Of a DNA stretch of 64,000 nt, positions 17,558 to 25,760 are shown piece by piece. How positions within the stretch are numbered: position 1 is the first letter of the stretch; every line of letters starts with the position of its first letter. This DNA is from an uncultured Paludibaculum sp. (GTDB lineage Bacteria > Acidobacteriota > Terriglobia > Bryobacterales > Bryobacteraceae), in assembly GCF_963665245.1 (NCBI RefSeq), contig NZ_OY762269.1:186001-250000 (forward strand). Direction: 5' to 3'. Both the position numbers and the translations under genes were made by a program. The notes beneath the pieces were generated by a model. It made no database searches, was not told where the DNA came from, and worked only from the letters and a program-made list of their open reading frames with translations.

Positions 17558-18064
17558 ATGATGGACCTCCGTAAGGAGTCCCACGAATTCATGAAACAGA
17601 TGCTTGCTGGCCAGATGGCCGCCATGAAGGAATACTTTGACCGTTCCACCCGCGCCCTGGAAGAAGCCGATTCCGGGTTCGCTCCGCAAGCGGGATTATT
17701 CACCACAGCCCAGGTTGTCGCTCACGTCGCCCAGACCGTCGAATGGTTTCTGGATGGGGCGTTTGCCGCCACCGGCTTCAGTCTCGACTTCGAGAAAATG
17801 GACGCCGAAGTACGAGCAGTCACGTCGCTCACTGCGGCCCATGCCTGGTTCGAGAAGGCCTGCGCCACGGTTCAGGCGTCCATTGCAGCCCACTCGGAAG
17901 AGGAATGGCTCGCCGCTCTCCCCCCTGGTCCCATCATGGGCGGCCTCCCGCGGGTTGCCATTTTCAACGCCCTTACGGATCACACGGCCCACCACCGCGG
18001 AGCCCTCACTGTCTACACGCGCCTCCTCAACAAGGTGCCGCCCATGCCGTACATGGACATGTAG
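17558..18064 (+). CDS. DinB-family four-helix protein (putative metal-dependent thiol transferase fold)
   Basis: This protein has the DinB four-helix pattern: a first long helix, then TTAQVVAHVAQTVEWFL with a His near residue 56, and DHTAHHRG with His at about 142 and 146. Together these three His form the family's usual metal site. DinB proteins include bacillithiol/mycothiol-dependent transferases, but the substrate cannot be read here. The start is uncertain: ATG at 17558 or 17561, or ATG at 17591 with AAGGAG 12 nt upstream. It precedes a cupin gene by 12 nt in the same direction, so the two may be an operon. Confidence 0.75.
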   Translation: MMDLRKESHEFMKQMLAGQMAAMKEYFDRSTRALEEADSGFAPQAGLFTTAQVVAHVAQTVEWFLDGAFAATGFSLDFEKMDAEVRAVTSLTAAHAWFEKACATVQASIAAHSEEEWLAALPPGPIMGGLPRVAIFNALTDHTAHHRGALTVYTRLLNKVPPMPYMDM

Positions 18065-18076
18065 GATAAAGGGAGG

Positions 18077-18433
18077 ATGCAACCAGTCAATCTACGCGAG
18101 AAATTTGCGCAGTTTCACGAGCACTGGAACCCCCAAACCGTTGGCGAACTCAACGGCCAAGCCGTCCGTCTGGTCAAGTTTCAGGGTGAGTTCGTCTGGC
18201 ACCACCACGACAACGAGGACGAGATGTTCCTTGTCGTGCAGGGCCGCTTCCGTATGGAATTCCAGGACCACTCCTGCTGGTTGTCCGAAGGAGAATTCCT
18301 CATCGTGCCGCGGGGCGTCGAACACCGCCCCGTGGCCGAAGAAGAGGTCCATGTCTTGCTGTTCGAGCCAACAGCCACTGTAAACACCGGCAACGCCGGG
18401 GGCCCCAGGACCGCTCCGAACGTGCACTTGTAG
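18077..18433 (+). CDS. Small cupin-domain protein
   Basis: This 118-residue single-domain cupin has motif 1 as WHHHDNEDEMFLVVQGRF (residues about 41-58), with two His and one Glu, and motif 2 as PRGVEHRP with the fourth ligand His near residue 82. A metal-binding beta barrel is therefore well supported. The substrate is unknown; the family covers dioxygenases, isomerases and sensors. It starts 12 nt after the DinB-like gene, with GGGAGG 2-8 nt before the ATG. The last 15 residues look disordered. Confidence 0.82.
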   Translation: MQPVNLREKFAQFHEHWNPQTVGELNGQAVRLVKFQGEFVWHHHDNEDEMFLVVQGRFRMEFQDHSCWLSEGEFLIVPRGVEHRPVAEEEVHVLLFEPTATVNTGNAGGPRTAPNVHL

Positions 18434-18484
18434 CGAAGGCCCGACCAGCGTGCGTGTGCTTCGGGATGCACCGTTTCGCGATTG

Positions 18485-18916
18485 CTAGTTGGTGATGTCG
18501 CTGGTGATCGAGCGCTCGCGAACGTTCATGTACACCTTCTCCCAGGTGCGATGGGCCGGATGGTCGGCGTACGCCTGGAACGCGGCTTCGTTTTCAAATT
18601 CAATCACGAAGGCGTCGGTGACCGGGCGGAGTTTGATGCTGCCGTCGGGCTGTTTGTAGGGGTAATTTCCCTGGACGCTGGCGCCCTTCAGCCACACGTT
18701 CTTGATGCCGGGTACTTCCGCGGCCATCCGTTCGATGCCTTCGAGCACGTCCTTCTTCTGCTCTTCCGTCGTGCCGTCCTTATAAAGCAGCGTGACGACA
18801 TGCAGCACCGACTTGGGTTTGTTGTACTTGTTGGCGGCCACGCCGATGGCGGCGCCCAGAAGCACCACGAAGAGCGTGGCGCCGATCATCTTTTTCCATT
18901 CACTCGACAATTGCAT
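18485..18916 (-). CDS. Membrane-anchored Dabb (stress-responsive A/B barrel) protein
   Basis: This 143-residue protein has one N-terminal membrane segment (about residues 10-28, MIGATLFVVLLGAAIGVAA) followed by a Dabb-type ferredoxin-like barrel: SVLHVVTLLYKDGTTEEQKKDVLEGI, then DAFVIEFENEAAFQAYADHPAHRTW (residues about 101-125). The last stretch with AYADHP is the usual signature. Dabb proteins are small, often dimeric, and of uncertain function. The anchored form suggests periplasmic location. Its start overlaps the end of the upstream minus-strand gene by 17 nt, so both are likely one transcript. Confidence 0.8.
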   Translation of the reverse strand: MQLSSEWKKMIGATLFVVLLGAAIGVAANKYNKPKSVLHVVTLLYKDGTTEEQKKDVLEGIERMAAEVPGIKNVWLKGASVQGNYPYKQPDGSIKLRPVTDAFVIEFENEAAFQAYADHPAHRTWEKVYMNVRERSITSDITN

Positions 18917-19298
18917 CCTGGCTTTCCCTTTTGACAGTGAGTCCTGACCAATCTTCGCAGATCACGATCGAATTGGCAGGGTTCCTCGGATCATACTTCA
19001 CGCTCACTGCACCGATCAACCGATCGGGGTGTGGCGGCAGGAGCGTTCGAAGTGCTGTGACGTCCTGCGAAGCGAAGTACATCACGCCGCGCAGTTCATA
19101 TTGGAAGTGAATAAGGTCCTCGCCGGCCTCCGTGATGACTCCTTCAATGGTGCGGTTGCCGCGATTGACGAAGACGCGTCGCCGGCGCTCTTTCTCGACC
19201 GGCGTGAGACGCCGCTGGAAGACGATATAGATGGCTAACGCCGCGAGAACGACCGTCGCGGCGATTCCGGCCAAATAGCGAGGATCTCGAATAGGCAC
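18900..19298 (-). CDS. Hypothetical single-pass membrane protein
   Basis: This 132-residue protein is not recognised. One N-terminal hydrophobic helix (YLAGIAATVVLAALAIYIVF, about residues 8-27) is followed by basic residues and then a small beta-rich domain with VNRGNRTIEGVITEAGEDLIHFQYE. That domain could be an SH3-like or PilZ-like barrel, but this is a guess. It overlaps the Dabb gene downstream by 17 nt, which suggests a shared transcript and perhaps a shared membrane role. Confidence 0.6.
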   Translation of the reverse strand: MPIRDPRYLAGIAATVVLAALAIYIVFQRRLTPVEKERRRRVFVNRGNRTIEGVITEAGEDLIHFQYELRGVMYFASQDVTALRTLLPPHPDRLIGAVSVKYDPRNPANSIVICEDWSGLTVKRESQDAIVE

Positions 19299-19413
19299 GC
19301 GTTAACTTCCGGCCGGAGCCTCGCGGGACACTGGCATGGCCCCGCAGATGCTGATCCAGCTCCTTTCCGGCAAGCAGGTCAGGCAACGTCCTTGTCCCTA
19401 CTCCGGCAAGCGC

Positions 19414-20184
19414 TTACTCAGCAACCATGGTGTTTTCCAGAACCCCAATACCGGGCACCTCTACCTGGATCACGTCGCCCGGGTTCACCGGACCGACGCC
19501 AGGAGGAGTGCCGGTGGCGATCAGATCACCCGGCTCGAGCGTCATAAACTCCGTTACGAACTGTAGAATAGCACCCACACTGAAGATCATATCGGTGACC
19601 GGGGCATCCTGACGGACCTCGCCATTCACCCGCGTCGTAACACGAAGCGTTTTAAAATCAATCTCTTCGCGGGGCACCCAGCATGGGCCAACCGGACAGA
19701 ATGTATCGAAACCCTTGCCACGGGTCCACTGGCCGTCCTTCTTCTGCAAGTCGCGCGCGGTCATGTCGTTGACGATGGTGTAGCCTGCAACATAGGCGTC
19801 GGCATCCTGCTGTTTGATGCGTCGCGCCCGGCGGCCGATCACCACGCCCACTTCCCCCTCGAACGAGACCATCTGGGAGATCTTGGGGTAGACAATATCG
19901 CCCCGATGTCCATTCAGTGAGGAAGGCGGCTTCATGAAGATGAGGGGCTCAGTTGGCACGGCATTGCCAAGCTCCTTGGCATGTTCGGCGTAGTTTCGCC
20001 CCACACAGACAATCTTTGTTGGCGAGACGGCGGGCAGCATCCGGGCTTGGGCGAGGGGTAGGGACCGGCCGTCAGGCAGGAGAATACGATCATCATGGAG
20101 GATTCCGCGAAGGACGCCGGGATGGGAGTCCGGGGCGGTGACGGGTACGGCGGGCTCGGTGGCAATTCTGACGTAGCGGCGCAT
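19414..20184 (-). CDS. Fumarylacetoacetate hydrolase-family protein
   Basis: This 256-residue protein has the FAH fold: VCVGRNYAEHAKELG (about residues 59-73), the metal-binding SFEGEVGVVIG (two Glu, about 108-118), NDMTARDLQ (Asp), and a C-terminal LEPGDLIATGTPPGVGPV. These residues hold Mg2+ or Mn2+ and act on C-C bonds of acylpyruvates, oxaloacetate or homoprotocatechuate intermediates. The exact substrate cannot be told; the short single-domain form fits acylpyruvase/FAHD1-like enzymes. It is divergent from the cystathionine gamma-synthase-like gene, with about 75 nt between the two starts. Confidence 0.88.
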   Translation of the reverse strand: MRRYVRIATEPAVPVTAPDSHPGVLRGILHDDRILLPDGRSLPLAQARMLPAVSPTKIVCVGRNYAEHAKELGNAVPTEPLIFMKPPSSLNGHRGDIVYPKISQMVSFEGEVGVVIGRRARRIKQQDADAYVAGYTIVNDMTARDLQKKDGQWTRGKGFDTFCPVGPCWVPREEIDFKTLRVTTRVNGEVRQDAPVTDMIFSVGAILQFVTEFMTLEPGDLIATGTPPGVGPVNPGDVIQVEVPGIGVLENTMVAE

Positions 20185-20258
20185 TTCCCTTTATGTTGCG
20201 ATATTTGTAGCCGGGATGTCAGTGGGGCGGCGGTACACTGAGGGCCGGAGACCTGTTT

Positions 20259-21521
20259 ATGGCCAAACAACGTGGCAATCCTAGTTCGCATCCTTCTACC
20301 GCGGTGCTGACTCGCGGGTTCGATCCGCGGCTCTCGGTTGGTTCGGCCCGGCCGGCGGTGTTCCGCAGCTCGACGTACGTCTTTCATACCCCCGAAGCGG
20401 CCGAGCGCGCCTTTGACCTGGTTTCGGGCCGCAAAGACGTGGAACCGGGTGAGGTGCCCGACCTGATCTACTCCCGGTTCAATCACCCGAACGCTGAGAT
20501 CCTGGAGGACCAGATCGTTCCGCTGGAGGAAGGGTCCGAGTGGGCGGTGGTGTTCAACTCCGGGATGGCCGCCATCATGACATCCCTGATGGCGCTTCTG
20601 CGGCCAGGCGACTGCATGCTCTACACGGTGCCGCTGTATGGAGGCACCCAGAACTTGATCCACGAATTGCTGGAGCCCTTCGGAATCGAATGCCGGCCTG
20701 TGGTCGCGGGCCACGCTGCCGATCTGGATGCAGCCATCCGGAGCACGCCCAACTTGAAGGTGATCCTGATCGAGACCCCGGCGAATCCGACGATGGTGAT
20801 GACCGACATCAAGCGGGCCTGCATTTTGGCGGGGGACCTGAGCTCGAAGCCGGTGGTGATGGTGGACAACACGTTTCTAGGACCGACGTTCCAGCATCCG
20901 ATGACGTTGGGCGCTGACCTGGTACTGTATTCGGCCACCAAGTATCTGGGTGGCTTCAGCGATTTGCTGGCTGGCGTGGCGCTTGGGGCGGATCCGGAAA
21001 TCCAGAAGAAGCTCCGGGCAAAGCGGGGTTTGTTCGGCAACATTCTTCAGCCCGACGAGTGCTGGATTCTGGATGGGCGGTTGCCGACCGTGTCCCTGCG
21101 AATGAACCGCCAGAGCAAGAACGCGCAGCGGATCGCCGAGAGCTTGGTGAACCGCAAGGAGATCCGGAAGGTTTACTACCCGACCCTGTTCGACGATCCG
21201 GAGCAGATCCGGGTCAGGTTGTCGCAGTGCGATTACCCGGGGGCGATGATTGCGTTGGAACTGCAGGGTGGAAAGCCCGCGGCCTTTGAGTTCCTGAGAC
21301 ATCTGGAGCTGGCCCACAACGCGGTGTCGCTCGGTGGTATGGAGACGTTGGTGTGCCATCCGGGCAGTACCACTCACTCAGGCTGTTCCGAGGAGGAACG
21401 GAGGATAGCGGGCATCACCGGCGGGTTGGTGCGGATCTCTGTGGGTGTCGAAGACTGGCGCGATCTGCTGCGTGACTTCGAGCAGGCGCTGGATCACATC
21501 GCGGCGACCGTGCTCACTTGA
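20259..21521 (+). CDS. Cystathionine gamma-synthase/methionine gamma-lyase-family PLP enzyme
   Basis: This 420-residue protein is a Cys/Met metabolism PLP enzyme. The cofactor lysine is K228 in YSATKYLGG, and DNTFLGP carries the conserved Asp that contacts the pyridine ring. YSRFNHPN and a C-terminal HPGSTTHSG with SVGVEDW are typical. Where methionine gamma-lyases have Cys after LYG, this protein has Gly (LYGGT), which argues for a synthase/cystathionine-lyase or generic C-S lyase over a true methionine gamma-lyase. The ATG follows CCGGAG by 9 nt. It converges with the CPBP gene, and the stops overlap by 8 nt. Confidence 0.87.
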   Translation: MAKQRGNPSSHPSTAVLTRGFDPRLSVGSARPAVFRSSTYVFHTPEAAERAFDLVSGRKDVEPGEVPDLIYSRFNHPNAEILEDQIVPLEEGSEWAVVFNSGMAAIMTSLMALLRPGDCMLYTVPLYGGTQNLIHELLEPFGIECRPVVAGHAADLDAAIRSTPNLKVILIETPANPTMVMTDIKRACILAGDLSSKPVVMVDNTFLGPTFQHPMTLGADLVLYSATKYLGGFSDLLAGVALGADPEIQKKLRAKRGLFGNILQPDECWILDGRLPTVSLRMNRQSKNAQRIAESLVNRKEIRKVYYPTLFDDPEQIRVRLSQCDYPGAMIALELQGGKPAAFEFLRHLELAHNAVSLGGMETLVCHPGSTTHSGCSEEERRIAGITGGLVRISVGVEDWRDLLRDFEQALDHIAATVLT

Positions 21522-22401
21522 AAAGGACCCGCCAGGTGGTGACCGTGAGGGCATGGGTGACCATCGCCGCGCGGATCCCGCCGGCGCGGCGAAAAGCCAG
21601 ACAGTAAAAGACGCCGGTGACGGCCGCGACTAGGGCGAAGCGCCAGTTGGGGAAGTCGCGGTAGCCCAGGTGGACGAGTCCGAAGAGTACGGACGTGGCC
21701 GCAATACCAATCCAACGCTGGAGCAGACCGCAAAAGAAGAAATCTTCGCTGAGGGCCACAACCCAGAAGATGCCGGCAAAGGTGCCGACGGCGCGGAGGG
21801 TGGTTTCCTGCCACGTCCAGGGGGGCCAGGTGAAGGTGGCAAAGCCGGTGAGCGCGGCGAGGGCGGCCACGACGGGGAACAGCGCCAGGTAGAAGACGGC
21901 ACCGATCTTCCATTCCCGGAGTTGAGGCCAGAAGCCGAAGCCGACTCCGTCCACGCCACGATCGTGCAGGACGGCAAGGATTCCCGCACGGATCCACAAT
22001 AAGTGGCCGAGGAACTCCAGACGCAACCCGGGATGCGGCCGGGCATAGACGAAACCGAGGAGCTTGAGAGCCACCGGCGCGGCCATCAGGATGACAAAGC
22101 CGGTGTCGGTGAACCGGTTGCGGGGCAGCAGGGCGAACCAGTAAGTGACCAGGCCGACGGCGGTGAGGATGGCGACGACGCTGGCCCAGTTGAGGATGTG
22201 GAGCGGCCAGGCGTAGAGCAGGTAAGGGAGGGGCGCGAGGATCGTTACGCGCTCGTGGGTCCACCACTGGCGAGTGCGTTCGGAGGCAAGGCTGAGGTAG
22301 GCGGCGACTTCCAGCAGAACGGCGGCGGCTACCCAGGGGAGCACTCCTGCGATATCCTCCATTCCAGTGGGGAGCCACATGGTCGCAATCATCCTAGCCA
22401 T
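21514..22401 (-). CDS. CPBP-family intramembrane protease
   Basis: This protein of about 295 residues has around eight membrane segments and the CPBP (Rce1/Abi) motifs: SEDFFFCGLLQRW (motif 1, with Glu-Asp in place of the usual Glu-Glu pair), FGLVHLGYRDFPNW (motif 2 His), and a last helix with MVTHALTVTTW (motif 3 His). Such proteins act as membrane proteases; some handle prenylated proteins or bacteriocin resistance. The start is uncertain: ATG at 22401, 22392, 22380 or 22362 are all in frame, and the first three would overlap the divergent plus-strand gene. The shorter start at 22362 avoids that overlap. Confidence 0.8.
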   Translation of the reverse strand: MARMIATMWLPTGMEDIAGVLPWVAAAVLLEVAAYLSLASERTRQWWTHERVTILAPLPYLLYAWPLHILNWASVVAILTAVGLVTYWFALLPRNRFTDTGFVILMAAPVALKLLGFVYARPHPGLRLEFLGHLLWIRAGILAVLHDRGVDGVGFGFWPQLREWKIGAVFYLALFPVVAALAALTGFATFTWPPWTWQETTLRAVGTFAGIFWVVALSEDFFFCGLLQRWIGIAATSVLFGLVHLGYRDFPNWRFALVAAVTGVFYCLAFRRAGGIRAAMVTHALTVTTWRVLFK

Positions 22402-23098
22402 CCTATCGTTACAGACGGACCCACCGCCGGACTTATTGCGGCAGGTCGCGCAGCGCGAAGCAGAAACCGAGGCGGTGCGCAGCCAGTACCTCTACAGACA
22501 GTCGGTCCACATGGAAGAGTTCGACCAGCGCGGACGCACCACGGGGGCCTACAAAGAGCTTCGAGAAGTGATTTTCTCGCCCACAGGAGAGCGTACCGAG
22601 CAGTTTGCTGAGAAGCCGTCGTCGAATCTGCAGCGCCTGATTCTGACGGACGAAGACTTCCAGGACATCCGCAACATCCAGCCGCTCCTGTTGACCCCCG
22701 ATCTACTGCCGCGATATCAGGTGAAATTTCGAGGCGAAGAAGCGGTGGATGGCGTCGATTGCTGGGTGCTCAGTGTGCAGCCGCGCCAGATTCTCCAGGG
22801 GATGCGGCTGTTCGAAGGCGAGGTATGGGTGGACAAGAAATCGCTTGGGGTGGTGCGGACCTACGGGCAGGCCGTGCCGCCCATCTACTCGAAAGGGCGG
22901 GAAAATCTCTTTCCACGGTTCTCCACGCTACGGCGAGCGCTGGACGGGACGCATTACTTCCCCGTATTGACTTACGCCGACGATACGCTGCCATTCAAGG
23001 CGGGGCCGCTGCGCATCAAGCTCACCATCCGCTATTCCTCTTACCGGAAGTTCGGGACCGAGACGACGATCACGTTTGACCCGCCGATAGCGAAGTGA
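22379..23098 (+). CDS. Secreted LolA-like/outer-membrane lipoprotein-sorting-like protein
   Basis: This 239-residue protein starts at ATG 22379, with GGGGAG 4 nt before it, and has a short N-terminal hydrophobic stretch (VAIILAILSLQ) that could be a signal peptide. The body is strand-rich: VDGVDCWVLSVQPRQ, then MRLFEGEVWVDKKSLGVVRTYGQ, then a C-terminal RIKLTIRYSSYRKFGTETTITFDPP. This layout resembles the half-barrel of LolA/LolB-type or outer-membrane lipoprotein-sorting proteins that are frequent in Acidobacteria. It is a fold-level guess. It converges with the ankyrin gene, and the stops are 19 nt apart. Confidence 0.65.
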   Translation: MVAIILAILSLQTDPPPDLLRQVAQREAETEAVRSQYLYRQSVHMEEFDQRGRTTGAYKELREVIFSPTGERTEQFAEKPSSNLQRLILTDEDFQDIRNIQPLLLTPDLLPRYQVKFRGEEAVDGVDCWVLSVQPRQILQGMRLFEGEVWVDKKSLGVVRTYGQAVPPIYSKGRENLFPRFSTLRRALDGTHYFPVLTYADDTLPFKAGPLRIKLTIRYSSYRKFGTETTITFDPPIAK

Positions 23099-23117
23099 TG
23101 CGGTTGATTGAGGTGGC

Positions 23118-24293
23118 CTATTTCGGTTTGAGCGCGGCTTCGAGCAGCGCCACGGAGTCGGCGAAGCCACCGGCCCGGGCCAAGTCCAGCGGAGTGCGGC
23201 CCGCCTTCGTCTTTAGCTTGGGATCCGCTCCTCGGGCGAGCAACACCTGAACAACCTCCACTCGGCCCCAACTGGCGGCTACGTGCAGCGCGGTGGAGCC
23301 GCTGTCGGCGTCGGGGACGTCGATCTTCGCGCCTTTGTCCAACAGCAGTTCGACCACCGCCTTCTGCCCGGCGAGAGCGGCGTCGTGAAGTGCAGTGGAA
23401 CCGGCCGGTGTGACTGTATTGACGTCCGCGCCGTGTTCGATCAGGAGTTCGACGATCTGGCGATGGCCCTTGAGTGCGGCATCGGAGAGCAGTGGCTTGG
23501 GATTGGCACCGAGAGAGAGCATCATGGCCACGACATCCGTCTGGCCGCGTAGGACGGCTTCACGCAGTTGGCGCTCCATACTCAGTGGCGCACCCTTGGC
23601 CGAGAGAAGCTCCATGACACGTATGTGCTTGTAGCGCAGGGCCTCGTCCATGGGTGTGGCGTTTGAGTTGTCGCGTGCGTTCACGTCCGCGCCGGCATCC
23701 AGCAGCACCTTAACGACGTCCTCGTGCCCTTTGACGCAGGCTTCATGCAGAGGGGTCTGGCCGGACTCCTCGTTGCGGATGTTAACCTTGGCTCCGCGCT
23801 CTAGCAGGAGCGCGGCGACATCGGCCTCCCCTTTCCAGGCCGCCTCATCCAGCGGAGTGGAGCCACTGGCATCGCGGACGTTGACGTTGGCTCCCTTGTC
23901 GAGTAGAAGGCGAACGAGTTCCACATGCCCACGGTTGGCTGCCAGGTGCAGCGCGGTAGCTCCGTTCTTGTAAGCCGCGTTGAGATCTGCCCCGTTCTTG
24001 AGCAGGATCTCCACTACCTGCTTGCGATTCATCAGGACGGCGTAGTGGAGAGGAGTGGATCCAGCCTCTTTGTGGCGAGCGTTGACGTTGGCCTTGTAGG
24101 TGATGAGAAGTTCGACGATCGCGGCCTCGCCGCTCCATGCGGCGTCATGGAGCGGGGTCCCGCCCAGGGCGTCATAGGCGTTCGGATCCGCACCTTTGGA
24201 GAGAAGAGTGCCTACGGTTTCGATATCTCCGCTGCGGGCGGCTGTATGGAGGTCAGAGCAACAGAGGAGAGCCAGCAGCAGGGGGGCGATCAT
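23118..24293 (-). CDS. Secreted ankyrin-repeat protein
   Basis: This 391-residue protein starts at ATG 24293, which leaves a signal-like helix (MIAPLLLALLCC) before the repeats; an upstream start at 24317 adds 8 residues. The body has about eleven ankyrin repeats of 33 residues, each with the G-TPLH-AA pattern (for example GGTPLHDAAWSGEAAIVELL and GSTALHDAALAGQKAVVELL). Ankyrin solenoids bind other proteins. The Cys-Cys near the signal end could be a lipobox remnant, but there is no clear L-A-G-C. It is a single gene on the minus strand between two oppositely oriented neighbours, with no obvious partner. Confidence 0.88.
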   Translation of the reverse strand: MIAPLLLALLCCSDLHTAARSGDIETVGTLLSKGADPNAYDALGGTPLHDAAWSGEAAIVELLITYKANVNARHKEAGSTPLHYAVLMNRKQVVEILLKNGADLNAAYKNGATALHLAANRGHVELVRLLLDKGANVNVRDASGSTPLDEAAWKGEADVAALLLERGAKVNIRNEESGQTPLHEACVKGHEDVVKVLLDAGADVNARDNSNATPMDEALRYKHIRVMELLSAKGAPLSMERQLREAVLRGQTDVVAMMLSLGANPKPLLSDAALKGHRQIVELLIEHGADVNTVTPAGSTALHDAALAGQKAVVELLLDKGAKIDVPDADSGSTALHVAASWGRVEVVQVLLARGADPKLKTKAGRTPLDLARAGGFADSVALLEAALKPK

Positions 24294-24347
24294 AGTTGGA
24301 CCGGGAGACGGCACCAATGAGGCGCCGCCTCAGTTCGATCTGGTGTG

Positions 24348-25655
24348 CTAAACGGATTGCGTGGTTTCTTCGCGAATAGCCATGGGGACGTAGTCGCGCG
24401 CGTCGGATCCGAGGTAAATCTGACGCGGCCGGACGATGCGCTGCTCCGGATCGAGAATCTGCTCTTCCCACTGCGACAGCCAGCCAGGAGTGCGGGGGAT
24501 GGCGAAGAGAACAGGAAACATCTCGGTGGGGAAGCCCATCGCCTGGTAGATCAGGCCAGAGTAAAAGTCGACGTTGGGATAGAGCTTGCGGCCGACGAAG
24601 TAGTCGTCTTCGAGGGCGATCCGTTCGAGTTCGAGGGCGATGTCGAGTAGCGGATTGCGGCCGGTGACTTCAAAGACCTCAAACGCCACCTTTTTGATGA
24701 TCTTGGCGCGGGGGTCGTAGTTCTTGTACACCCGGTGGCCGAAGCCCATCAGGCGCTGGCCTTCTCCGGCCTTGACACGGCGGATGAACTCCGGGACACG
24801 GTCCTTGGATCCGATCTCGACCAGCATCTTCAACACGGCTTCGTTGGCGCCCCCATGCAGTGGGCCATAGAGAGCGGCCGCGGCGCCGGCGAGCGCGGTA
24901 AAGGGATCGCAGTGGCTCGAACCGATGCCGCGCATCGTCGTGGTCGAGCAGTTCTGTTCGTGGTCGGCGTGTAGAATGAAGAGCACGTCCATGGCGCGTT
25001 CCAGCACCGGATTGGGTTTGAACTTGGTCTCCGTGCCCTTGAACATCATGTTCAGGAAGTTGCCCGCGTAGCTCAGGTCGTTGTCGGGATACGCGAAGGG
25101 CATGCCGATGGAGTGGCGATGGCAAAATGCTGCGATGGTGGGCATTTTAGCCACCATACGTTCGAACTGGACTACCCGGTTCTGGGCGTCGAAGATGTTC
25201 TTCACCTCGCGGTAGAAGGTGGAGAGAGCCGCCACGGTCGAGAGGAAGGCACCCATTGGGTGGGAGTCATGGCGGAATCCGTCAATGAACTTCTTCGTCT
25301 GCTCATGGATGATCGTGTGGCTCAGCACCGTTCGCTTGAAGTCATCGAGCTCTGAGCGGGTGGGGAGTTCTCCGAAGTAGAGAAGGTACGCCACCTCGAG
25401 GAAGTCGCTCTGCTCGGCAAGTTGCTCGATGGGGTAGCCCCGGTACCGCAATATGCCCTTATCGCCGTCTATGAACGTGATCCGGCTCTTGCAGGCCGCG
25501 GTGTTCATGAAGCCGGGGTCGTACGCCATCAGGCCGAAGTCCTCCACGTCGGTCTTGATCTTGCGGAGATCGGTGGATCTGATGGTTCCATCCTCGATCG
25601 GAACTTCGTAGGTCTTTCCAGTTCGGTTATCAGTGATTGTGAGGGTATCAGGCAT
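24348..25655 (-). CDS. gltA: Citrate synthase (type II)
   Basis: This 435-residue enzyme condenses oxaloacetate and acetyl-CoA in the first step of the TCA cycle. It has SSHCDPFTALAGAAAALYGPLHGG, with the catalytic His in GPLHGG, and MGFGHRVYKNYDPRAKIIKK, with the second conserved His. The ATG at 25655 gives the normal gltA N-terminus (MPDTLTITDNRTGKTYEVP); a longer in-frame reading to 25859 adds 68 residues of unrelated sequence. The N-terminal beta extension is that of the large NADH-sensitive type found in Gram-negative bacteria. It is divergent from the S9 peptidase gene, which starts about 105 nt away. Confidence 0.95.
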   Translation of the reverse strand: MPDTLTITDNRTGKTYEVPIEDGTIRSTDLRKIKTDVEDFGLMAYDPGFMNTAACKSRITFIDGDKGILRYRGYPIEQLAEQSDFLEVAYLLYFGELPTRSELDDFKRTVLSHTIIHEQTKKFIDGFRHDSHPMGAFLSTVAALSTFYREVKNIFDAQNRVVQFERMVAKMPTIAAFCHRHSIGMPFAYPDNDLSYAGNFLNMMFKGTETKFKPNPVLERAMDVLFILHADHEQNCSTTTMRGIGSSHCDPFTALAGAAAALYGPLHGGANEAVLKMLVEIGSKDRVPEFIRRVKAGEGQRLMGFGHRVYKNYDPRAKIIKKVAFEVFEVTGRNPLLDIALELERIALEDDYFVGRKLYPNVDFYSGLIYQAMGFPTEMFPVLFAIPRTPGWLSQWEEQILDPEQRIVRPRQIYLGSDARDYVPMAIREETTQSV

Positions 25656-25747
25656 AGGGCTACCGCTAACGAATGTCGTGCCGGGGTGAAACAACGACAA
25701 TTCTAGCTCATCAGATGTTTGGGAGGCGCGAACGGACGCAAAAGCCA

Positions 25748-25753
25748 TATAAT
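25748..25753 (+). promoter_or_regulatory. Perfect -10 element 7 nt before the S9 peptidase start
   Basis: TATAAT lies at 25748-25753 and the ATG of the S9 peptidase is at 25761. Transcription from this element would begin on or next to the ATG, giving a leaderless mRNA. No good -35 hexamer is seen at the normal 17-nt distance. The element is a perfect sigma-70 -10, which is rare by chance in this GC-rich DNA. Confidence 0.45.
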
Positions 25754-25760
25754 CCGACAC